From Diadema setosum (lineage: Eukaryota > Echinodermata > Echinoidea > Diadematoida > Diadematidae): 64,000 nucleotides of DNA. Positions 38,801 through 50,800 of this stretch are shown here, one piece after another. The position numbers and the translations under genes were made by a program. Where the stretch lies: positions 30,308,647-30,372,646 of the forward strand of contig CM067079.1 of assembly GCA_033980235.1 (NCBI GenBank). The letters run 5' to 3'. The stretch's first letter is position 1; every line of letters begins with the position of its first letter. The notes under the pieces are model-generated. The model was given only the letters and a program-made list of their open reading frames with translations. It did no database searches and had not been told where the DNA came from.

Positions 38801-41800
38801 TTTCAAGGAAACCTTTCTTCTTTGGCTGTTTCAGTTCAGCTTTTACACAGCTCATACACCATGAATTCTATATTGACTATAAATGTGACCGGCGACAACG
38901 GTTTCAGGCAAAAGTCGGAAATTTTGAAAATTCATTTTTTCATTGAATCACACTGCCCATTTCCTAAGCTTTACATTGATATAAAACATTTGTATTCTCC
39001 GGTACTGTGAGTGGTCATATAAAGCGAAATATAATGCACTTTTTGATTTGTTAGCCTAACAAAATTGCGAGAAAATGGGCTTTGAAGATTCCCCTCATGC
39101 TCGAAAACAATGCCAGGCGGCGATGCGAGGTGAGAATCACCCATCTGTACAATGATGCCAATCGAGATTAAGCTCCGCCTCTAGCAACCACAGCGGCTTC
39201 TGATTGGTTCACTGAGAGAGTCAAATTTCCCGGGCACCTTCCTCGGAACTCAGCGTATGGAGCCGAATGCACAATGCGTTTCGCTCGGGTTTACTAGTAC
39301 GTCTTTCAAGCTGACGGATACGATAACTACAAGCTGCTGGTTACGTGTGCATGGTGCACGTATATAACTCAATGGCATCCACACGCTATACCAGTGTGTA
39401 TACGTTACCGGAGCGGGTAGCACATTCGTTTCCACATCTTTACAAATCACGTTTTTATAGTGCTTGATTAGTCTTGTAAATTTCATCATGGGGACCCTTT
39501 CGAAGGCAGGAGAATAAAAAGGGTCATGCTTTCTGTAGTTTCTTTTTTTAGCTGTACATGTGTTGCGTTGTGCGGTAAACAAGCAAGCAAGCAAACAAAC
39601 AAACACGACTTTACTTAGTTTGGTGCAATTTTGACGTTTACGACAGTGTATTGTTTGAATACTGGTCATTTATGACCACTCCTTTTCTCTCTTCTGCTGT
39701 CTTTTTGAGTCAACCTGCTGTCATATTTACTACACGCACAATATCAACAAGTCAGTTTCCGATCGTACGTTGCACGATTTGTGTGGCAATTTGCCACTCT
39801 GATACGCATAAATCATGTTCCCTATCGTATCTATTTTCACATTAAGTTAGTGCTGCTTAGTGTTGCTGTTCACCTTTTGTTTCACTAATTCCGTTGTCAA
39901 ACATTGTGGTAAAAAAGCTCGGATAGAAAGCCAAACGAGGAGTTTACACTAAAGACCGAGCGTACTGGTATCTATTGTAGCAACAACAATGGAGCATGCA
40001 TGCGTAATTAGCGTGGACAAAGCATTTCCGACAGGCTGCGAGGCGTATCTCTGAAAGCCGAACTATGTAAATGTGTGTGACGCACTATCCAATCGCACGC
40101 GAGATGCCGCGCCGTAGCAACGCTGGGCATAGTGGCGCGGCGTTCGAAAGAAGATCGAAACTGACGAGTGCGCTCCAACATAGGGTGTTTAAAATTCCAT
40201 TTTAGGTAGGAAAAACTTAGTGTTATGCTGTGAAATTCAGTGTATATGTAGAAAACATATCAAAGATTCAAATTCTGCAAAAACCCAAAATCGACAAAAA
40301 TAATGGTCAAAATGTTTGTACCCCGCCTAGGAGGGAATTTGCTTTTGCGACTTTTGCCTGAAACCGTTGTCGCGGGTCACAAATACTCTGTACTTTGTCA
40401 TGATTGTGTTTATCATTTCCATTTTTTATATAATCATGCCAAATAAATTCCAGACATCAATTCAAAATTTGAAGCATATATCACACCAATGAAGTATCTG
40501 TAGTTTGTGAGGTAAAGTACACTATAGTTCTGTATACCAAGAGATCCTACAGCACAGTACAATACATCTGTCTAGTTTCTGGAAATAAGTAGTGTCTAGA
40601 AATTTGAGTGCAATTATCATTAGCATTATTGTTGTCAGCTTTAACAGCAGACTAACAAATTCCTGGCAACTTATGCATTGCCACGTAGGACTAATATTTA
40701 CATAGTATACAGAGAGAGAGAGAGAGACATTTGACACACACAGCAAGTTTTATGTGATCAATGGTAAACCACAGAGTATTTTCTTTAAAAATTCTTTTGT
40801 TAAACTTTTCATGCAGTGCAGGAGGCCCAGTAAAGAGGAAGCGTGTTACGGATGATGGAATCCTCATCAAATTCACAGATCTATTGGTGCGACCAACACA
40901 AAAGATATCTCTGGCATAATGGCATAGTTTTTCTCTTGAGTTGTATTCAGTGCTCTGTCCACACAATGCAAGATATAAATACGGCTGCCACAATAATACA
41001 CTGCCTCTGATCAGTCCCTTTGTACCAAGCCAGACCAATGGAGCAATCGATGACATAAGACCTGAACAGAGCCATAAAGCATTCAACTGCTCCATTCTAT
41101 TCCACCCAGAATTACAGCCCCAAAGGTGAAAGAAAGGATAATACTAAAAAAAAGGGTCTTTCTAAAGAAATACTACGAATTGCTCAATGCTAAAATGCCA
41201 TAAAATCATACACACACACACATCGAGTGAAGCTTTATCATATTTTTGCAAGCTGTGAACTCTTGGTCGTTTTCGGGGTCAGAGAAGTAACAGAGATGGC
41301 ATACATTTATTGGAAGGAAAAAAAGGTGAAAAGGACATTATGGCATCATATGGACCAAAAGCTTCAATATTGCTAGTTGACTGTTCCTCATAATATATTG
41401 CCCTTTACCCAGTGATTTTTTTCTCCCTTAGTAGTTACCCAAAGAAACTGTAAAGAGAGGATCTACACATATGATGACGTTTTCATCAACTAAAAAGCCA
41501 GCACGGTAACTCCGACAATCACCGGTGCGAATTGGTTCTTTGATGCCCCTTTCTGCAACCGCAGTGCTGTGTAGTACAAGCAATGGCAGACGCATAGCAT
41601 TGCGATTAAGGCTGTACTGCAAAGCGAGGCACTCGTGCGGACAAATGGCACAATGGAAACTGCCACGGAGCCCGCGAAAATATTCCCGGGTACATTTGCA
41701 CACAAAACACACTGCTCTCAAGGTATACACAGCCTGAACATGTCCAGCAACGCATAGTTAGCTTCAATAGGATGTTAAATAAAAAATTTATGTTCCCTTT

Positions 41801-44800
41801 GTGCTTTATAAAGTAGAAACCATCTATTTTGCAACCTCCCTCCTCCCCCCCCCCCAAAAAAAAGAGAAAAATATATATATAAACAAATTACATTCTAGGT
41901 GACAACAAGGATGTATTAAAGGACAAGTTCACCTTCATAGACATGTGGGTTGAGTGAATGTATAGCAATATTAGTAGAGCACATCACTGAGAGTTTGAGG
42001 AAAATCGGACAATCCGTTTAAAAGTTATGAAGTTATGAAGTTTCTGCCAGTTTCCCCAAACTTTCACTCATGTGTTCTACTAATATTGTTGCATTCACTC
42101 AATCCACATATGAAGGTGGACTTGTCCTTTAAACATACATACGGTACAACACTCAACATATGCATTATAAACAAATATAACTATACTTGGGGAGAAATTT
42201 TACTTTACAAATGAGTAACTCTTCAAAGAGAATTTGAAAAAAGATAATGTGGCACACTGATGAATGTGTTGTGGGAGTGAATTCCATATTCTTTGGGCAG
42301 CAATCAAAAAGGACCTATCATCTTAAAATTTACCGTTAACTTCAGGAAGAAAGAGAAGCAACATTTACAAGATGCTGTGATCTCTTGACTGGACAAAAAT
42401 ACTGGGATGAGTATCTCAAGGACAAAACAAACCAAATAAATACCCCTACAACAAATCTAACTAGACAAATACATCTACAACAAATAGAATGGGAGGGATA
42501 TACATATCTAGGGTAATGACTTCCAGATGAATATCTCTGGAAGAAATGAAACTGAACAACTATCTGTGCAACATAAAATATGACATAACTCCCTAAACAA
42601 AATATGTTTCAGGACAAATATCACCCAGACATATTAAACTGGACAGATATCCCTAGTGCAAATAAACTAGGTGATAAGTTTATATCTAGGAGCAAAGAAA
42701 AAAAAAAAACAGATGAAATACTGGACAATATAAACAACAAACACAGAATCATTCTAACTATATTTGTTCAGTTTTATTTGACCTAGGAACATATGTGACC
42801 CGCTACAACAAAAGGATCCTAAAGTCGCTGACAGGCGAGCCAAGCATGGCCCAGAAAAATGCTATTTTCAGGCCTTTCCTTTGATCATTTAGCTTCGAAA
42901 TTTCGGCAGATGATAGAAGATACATTAGACTACAAAATTACGTTAAAAACAGAAATCTGAACATTTTGACAGATTTTGGTGATCTGACTTCAAACTCGAT
43001 TTTCTCGGCTCACCCGTCAACGACTTTAGGATCCTTTTGTTGTAGAGGGTCACATATGTCCAGTCGAGGGCAAATGAAGCCCAATATTTCTATGACAAAT
43101 TTTTTTAATGGATACTTGTTTGAAATAATGTATTCACACAGTTTCAGGAATATTCTTTCGATTTTATTTTCCCAAGGGATGTTTTCCAAGGGCGGTGAGT
43201 TGGCTCAGTCAGTAGCGCGTCTGCCTCATGATCACGCGGCCCGGGTTCGAACCCGAGTCTGGACTGAGCAATGTTGTGTGTAAGCATACCGTCCCCTCTT
43301 GCGAGAGGCAAAACACTCTGTCCCTCGGATAGGACATAAAATGGAGGTCCCGTGTATGAGAGAGCAAAACCTCATGTACGTAAAAGATCCCGCTTCATTC
43401 ATTCATCGCAAAGAGCAGGGTGTTTTAACCCGGTGAAGTGGTCCCACCTCACATCCAACTGGACCCCATGGAAGACCAGCTTAACATAGCTGAATATGGG
43501 CTATCCAGCCATCTTCTCAGATGGAAAATGAACAAACAAACAAACAAATCCAAGCTGTATTTCAGTGTTGTCAGTTTTATGCATGGAATAGAAATAGTAT
43601 TTTCCCTTGCTCCATAAATGGATGACAATGATGATATATGGACTATATGAGTCTTTTTTTTTCTTCTTAAAAGAGTGCATTTCTACAAACCCAACAAAAC
43701 CTAGGTTTAGATAGGTCATTCTATTAAGTGTTGCTACATTATCATCGACAACATAGTTCAGTTTCATGTATATATTTCGATATACACTGCTCAACAGCAT
43801 AACATATACTGTGAAATTGTTAACATATTGAATGAGTATTTTACAACTTACAGTGATTTCTGATCAAAATGCTCATAATACTATAAAAAATGTAGAATGT
43901 AAATTCAATACTTACATCTACGCATGTTTACCTTAAAGTTTATTGTTAGTGTTGGAGGGTGTCAAAGTGTGTGAAACATGATATCTGAAAATACACTCTA
44001 CACGATTGTATGTCAGTGTTCATTGCTCAATACATTACGATGGACAGAGAGAGCTACATCAGATCCATATTTATGGGCATGGCAGTGACACATGTCTAAT
44101 ATGGAGAGAATTTAAAATATAGTAAGAAGTGACAAAAGAGCCATGGAAACATGTTTTGCTTCAGGTGTGCCGCAACATTGTATGCCCGTGCTTTGGAGAC
44201 CAATTTGATGCGTTTTAACCCGTTGAGGACGGACTGATTTGACTACAACACGCATTTCCCATAGACACCTACCCGAGTATACTCAGGACTCATCCTCAAT
44301 GGGTTAATATCATGAAAAGCTTGCAGATTACCAACATAAATTCGCTTGTGCAATGTGCTGTAGACTTTTGACTGCATCTTTTGTCATTTCAATCAACAGA
44401 ATGTACTCCTCAGATTCAAAGTTTTCTAGAGAGCTGTTTCAAAGGTGGTCATCCCACTAGACAGACACCCACGAGTCATACAGCCCACGAGTTGACATTG
44501 AAAACAGGTCCATGAGTCATACAGCTCACAAGTCATACAACCCATGAGTTCGACACTAGGCAAATAAAGCCCAATGAGTCCAACACTACAGTCCTTAAGT
44601 AAAAACAGCCCACAAGTTCGACAGATACAACATGGGGCTTAATAATGTGTTGGTCTTGTGGGCCTTGTTAGCTTAGTGTCAAACTAATGGGCTGTATGAC
44701 TCATGGGCTGTATTACTGGTGAGCTGTATGACTCGTGGGAGTCGGTCTCATGACGTGCACCTGTTTCAAAGCATGACTAAAACATGGAAGGAAAGTGGAA

Positions 44801-47800
44801 GCGATCAACAACGCTGCGAGGGTTTTCATTACACGTGCCAAGACACGTATCCTAAACATGCTCTTTGTCTGTAAATACAGCAGTTTGCGAAAAGGTGCAC
44901 AACGGCCTACGCTTACAAGTCATCTCATCGAATGCATGCACACAAAAGAGTGAACATTTACATACGGGTACATGTATTTCCTGCTGTTGTATCAGTCACA
45001 AGCATTCATACTACATCTGTTCTTTGATTGGACAGTTCCACACCAACTATGGATGTGTATGCAGTAGAGAGTAAATGCCTCTTGCTGAAAAGGGCACCAG
45101 TGGAAAAAAAAAAAATGGGTTGAGATCTTGCAGATGGCCTGCTTTTTAGAATGTAGCCTTGCATAATTTGAATAGCATGAAGTTGTTTCTCTAGAGTGTA
45201 CATGGGATGATAGACTTGCATTGCATAATTCTACATCAAATTGAAGCCCAGAGTGCCACAAATCCACAACCTGAATATAATAGAAATATAATTTTTCATG
45301 ACTTTTGAGTAATTTCGACAAAGTGTGTCACATACGTGTACAAGCATCACATAGTGAATGTGACAATATGTGCTTTGTGTATCGTGGAATTTGTGGCAAA
45401 TGTTGTATACAATGCAGTTTGTGTGATATATGTGGCAGAAGAAGGATGGAAAGATATGAAAACTCTTTCAGCACATTTTGTAAACTAGCAAAGACTGCAA
45501 TGTGGATACCTTGCATTTTAAGGCAGTGGTCTTTAACTCTTTATGTGCCGCGTTCGCATAGTTCAACTCAGTCGACGTGGTGTCAAGTTTGCATATTCTC
45601 CTCAAACCCGCCCACACTGATCGATAAAATGCCAAATGCCACAGTACAATGAAAAACTAAAAAAAAAAAAAGGAAGAAGAATGTTTCTGAACCTAAAGCA
45701 TGACTACGTTGTTGTCTCAGAATAATGTGGCACACAGGGGGTTTCCACTATGGCACATAAAGAGTTAATTGTTTAGATAGGATAGGGTATGCCTAGTTTG
45801 AGTTGAGGTGGGGTATAATAGGATAGGGTAGGCCTAGTTTGACTTGAGGTGGGGTATAGATAGGATAGGGTAGGCCTAGTTTGACTTGAGGTAGGGTATA
45901 AATAGGATAGGGTAGGCCTAGTTTGATTTGAGGTGGGGTATAGATAGAATAGGGTAGGCCTAGTTTGACTTGAAGTAGGGTATAGATAGGATAGGGTAGA
46001 CCTAGTTTGACTTGAGGTGGGGTATAGATAGGATAGGGTAGGCCTAGTTTGACTTGAGGTGGGGTATAGATAGGATAGGGTAGGCCTAGTTTGACTTGAG
46101 GTGGGGTATAGATAGGATAGGGTAGGCCTAGTTTGACTTGAGGTGGGGTATAATAGGATAGGGTAGGCCTAGTTTGACTTGAGGTGGGGTATAGATAGGA
46201 TAGGGTAGGCCTAGTTTGACTTGAGGTGGGGTATAGATAGGATAGGGTAGGCCTAGTTTGATTTGAGGTGGGGTATATATAGAATAGGGTAGGCCTAGTT
46301 TGACTTGAGGTGGGGTATAGATAGGATAGGGTAGACCTAGTTTGACTTGAGGTGGGGTATAGATAGGATAGGGTAGGCCTAGTTTGACTTGAGGTGGGGT
46401 ATATAGGATGGGGTAGGCCTAGTTTGACTTGAGGTGGGGTATAGATAGGATTGGGTAGGCCTAGTTTGACTTGAGGTGGGGTATAGATAGGATTGGGTAG
46501 GCCTAGTTCGACTTGACGTGGGGTATAGATAGGATTGGGTAGGCCTAGTTTGACTTGAGGTGGGGTATATAGGATGGGGTAGGCCTAGTTTGACTTGACG
46601 TGGGGTATAGATAGGATTGGGTAGGCCTAGTTTGACTTGAGGTGGGGTATATAGGATGGGGTAGGCCTAGTTTGACTTGAGGTGGGGTATATAGGATGGG
46701 GTAGGCCTAGTTTCACTTGAGGTGGGGTATAGATAGGATTGGGTAGGCCTAGTTTGACTTGAGGTAGGGTATAGATAGGATTGGGTAGGCCTAGTTTGAC
46801 TTGAGGTGGGGTATAGATAGGATAGGGTAGGCCTAGTTTGACTTGAGATGGGGTATATAGGATGGGGTAGGCCTAGTTTGACTTGAGGTGGGGTATAGAT
46901 AGGATAGGGTAGGCCTAGTTTGACTTGAGGTGGGGTATATAGGATAGGGTAGGCCTAGTTTGACTTGAGGTGGGGTATAGATAGGATAGGGTAGGCCTAG
47001 TTTGACTTGAGGTGGGGTATATAAGATGGGGTAGGCCTAGTTTGACTTGAGGTGGGGTATAGATAGGATAGGGTAGGCCTATTTTGACTTGAGATGGGGT
47101 ATATAGGATGGGGTAGGCCTAGTTTGACTTGAGGTGGGGTATAGATAGGATAGGGTAGGCCTAGTTTGACTTGAGGTGGGGTATAGATAGGATTGGGTAG
47201 GCCTAGTTTGACTTGAGGTGGGGTATATAGGATGGGGTAGGCCTAGTTTGACTTGAGGTGGGGTATAGATAGGATAGGGTAGGCCTATTTTGACTTGAGA
47301 TGGGGTATATAGGATGGGGTAGGCCTAGTTTGACTTGAGGTGGGGTATAGATAGGATAGGGTAGGCCTAGTTTTTTATTTTATGGCGCAAGATCTTTTCA
47401 ACTGGCAGCAGCAGAGTTATGGAACAAATTACCCACGTATCTTAAGCAAATTAATACAGTAGATGATTTTAAGCATTTGTTGAAAACATATCTTTTTAAC
47501 ATGTCCGTGGACCAGGTTTAAAACTAAGCAATGTTTGTCACAGCTCTGTCACTTTTCATCTTGTTCTGCCTCCTCTCTCTCTCACACATGTCTATTTTCC
47601 TTATTTCTATTTATTAGTTCCTTTTTCCTTCAATGCGCATAGAGACATTAATCTATTTTTGTGATATGCGCCATACAAATATGGTTTATTATTATTATAG
47701 TTTGACTTGAGATGGGGTATATAGGATGGGGTAGGCCTTGTTTGACTTGAGATGGGGTGTAGGGAAGGGAGGAAGAATGAAGCTTGAGGCTAAACAGAAA

Positions 47801-50800
47801 AGATGCCTTTAAATCACTTTTAAAAGAAAATATTTCTTGTATCAATACCTGCAACAGCAGTTGTAATATGCAATTCCCCCTCCCTCCCCCTCCCCCACCC
47901 ACACACACACACACAAACATGCACAAAAATTGTTTGTCAAACAGCATGATACAAGCATGCATCAACTGTATGGATATAAAAGTATAGAGAATGAAGCATA
48001 AAAGTGTCTGGCAACCATTCCTGAACTTAATAATGTTTTCACAATAATTGCAATTTTGTATTGAAATGAGAGTGCCCCTTCTATTTTATTAAATTCTTTG
48101 TCTATAACTACGTGATATTAAAATCTCTTGCAAGATAATGGGAAACATGGAAAGAGATTGATCTGTGCTGCCTGAGCCCAAATTCACAGGCACAATCAGA
48201 AATTCTTGTCACTCATTGGCATAATGCATATGAGTGTACAGCAGCATGCGGCATGCAGTAAACATGTGTTATTACCTTCTTTTCGTGGTGGAGGCCTCAA
48301 ACTACGGCCTGAAATCTACTCTTTACTGCATTCATACGAACTGCAGCAAAACACTCTGTACGTCGACCTATTGGCTCACAACGTGACCGACCCATTGGCT
48401 CACAACGTGACCAACCAATAAGCTGCAAATTTATGGACAACCATGCAAATTTATGCAAAACAAAGGTATGTACATGCTTTAACCCATCAAAATATTTGCA
48501 AAAAAAAAGAGAAAAAGATAATGTCTGCCAGGAAATATGCCAAAGTTATGAGTACTCTTACACAGCCAAGGTGGCGCTGTAGTCTGTAGTCTTACACCCT
48601 GTAGAGAAATTTCAGGCTACGTGCACAAACTCAAAACAGTGACAGAAACAGATGAAGCAAACTTAAGTTTGTTTCTGAACAAAGTACTGTAAACACAGAA
48701 ATGTTTGTGGTACATTAATTTTCACGTATTTCATGCTACTTTTGGCTAGCACGAATTCTTAATCCAGTGAGAATATCTTCAAAATTTTATCTGCATGTTT
48801 TGAATGGGTTGAAAATGGCAAAGCGCAAATTCAAGGACCCACAAATATGTTTTTGAGCTGCCCAGGACAAAAAATTAATGGCACGAAAATGTCGACGTTT
48901 AGTAAATGCTAGAATTCTACTAGTACTTTCTGTGTTTTACGGCAAGGTGTACCGTCTCTCTGTAACAGCTTATTGCTAACCCTCTGCACAGCTTTGCTTC
49001 TAACTGTGAAGATTAACTCCATGATATCAAGGTCTTTTAACCCTCTTGAGGACGGTTTGATTTTGCTACAACATGCACTTCCCATAGACACCTGCCCGAG
49101 TATACTCGGGACTCGTCCTTAACGGGTTAATGCTGGCAGATCTCCCATTCTTACTACTACAGTTCAAGGGGGAAAATCCCTGCCCTGCCAACAAGAATGA
49201 AAATAAACAAAAAAGTACACATTACGCCAAACCTCCAATACACTACAAACAGAATCACTTGCTCAAGAAAGAAAAATGAAAATAAAAATGACAAAAAAAA
49301 GGTTAAATTTTTGCATTTTCACTTGACCTTCAACCCCATGGCCTAAAACTTCCCCTAGAGAATTTTCATCTAATACTACATGTTTACAGATTAAGTTTCA
49401 TAAAAATACTTTCACGCATTGCAGAGATATGGGAAAATTGTGAAATTTTGCGGATGTTAACTCAACATTTTGTCCTTTTGAGCATGTGCACCCAAAAGTT
49501 GATAGGCACAGCTCTGTCTACTCAATATGCCATGTCTCATTTGGACACCTAAAACAGTTCTTTAGTTACACCATACACAAAATTGATTACGGATGGACAA
49601 AAGGACAGACTTACAACCCGAAGACACAACACGTTCAGTAACACTTAGTGGCGGAGGCATAAAAGAGACTGGCACAATGAGACAGACAAACATCAACAAA
49701 AATACATTCCTAACATTCCAAACCTGGAAAAAAAATCCTTGACAACATGGGTACAGTTCGTAGAAAATTGTGATTTAATCAGACACTATTATGCCAACCC
49801 CCAAACTAGTAATAGGTACACTGCACTTTGGGGAGTACCCCCTTGTTTTCTCCTGTAGACAAATACTCCCACAATGTCATTTATACCCCCCAGAGTGCCT
49901 GACTAAATAAAGCAAAAGATAAGATGGAACCCCCACAATGTACCCCTTGCTCGTCCCACTACACTAACATGGTGCCCATACCCATGACTCTGATACAATA
50001 TGCCTGATGTGTGTCAAAATCAAGTACAATATACCAAGGTCTAAACTACACCATTAGTCTAAATGTCACAGATCACTTTTGGATGTAAGAATGTAAGCAA
50101 TGCTACAGGGTGGGGGGGGGGGGGGGGTGACGGGGGAGGAGCATTCCACTTTCCTTATATCTATGTGCTAGCGCAGCAAGTGAGGGTGAAGGGTGTGTCC
50201 CCTTCCCCCCCCCCCCCCCCCTCCCAACTGTGTGGAGCTTTTCTTCTTCTTCTTGAAATTGCAATGTGAAACTGTGTGTTCAGCTGCATACAACGTACTT
50301 CAAACGGTATTTTCACACATTTCTACCGATATTTTTTTGTGTGTGCGTGAGTATTGGGTACTCATTGCCATAATGCCTTTGCTTTTTATACAAGAAATAT
50401 AACGACAGGACAAATAAAAGGTGAATGGTGGCGAATCTAATTTGCAAGCATCAGGCTTCGTAAAAGTACCAATTACCGTATTCCCCGGTAATAAGGCCGC
50501 ACCACCGGATCAGCAGCATCCCAACTTTCTAAAATCTTTCTAAGGCCTTTTTGATTATGTTTTTCCGGTTGATGCAAACTTCATGTCAGGATTTTGAATG
50601 ATATTTCTGTGTGTAGGACTCACACACACTATTCAATAGCCTGGTGTCTTCATTCACACACACTGTAGGCCTATCTATTCAATAGAAAATTATAACTGTA
50701 GAGATAGTGCTATTGTGTGATATGTGTTAGGATTGCAGTCGCCAGTGTTTACCCTCACCATCATGCCTCATGTTTTACACTTTGGAAAGACAATAATTTG

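Noticed and set aside
40522..41095. 134-residue minus-strand ORF (MEQLNALWLCSG...)
   Set aside because: No domain, no plausible splice context, ordinary intron composition; likely chance.
43191..43262. Possible functional tRNA gene
   Set aside because: A and B boxes are present but the sequence continues into a SINE body with a (CAAA)n tail and target duplications; a closed acceptor stem was not found.
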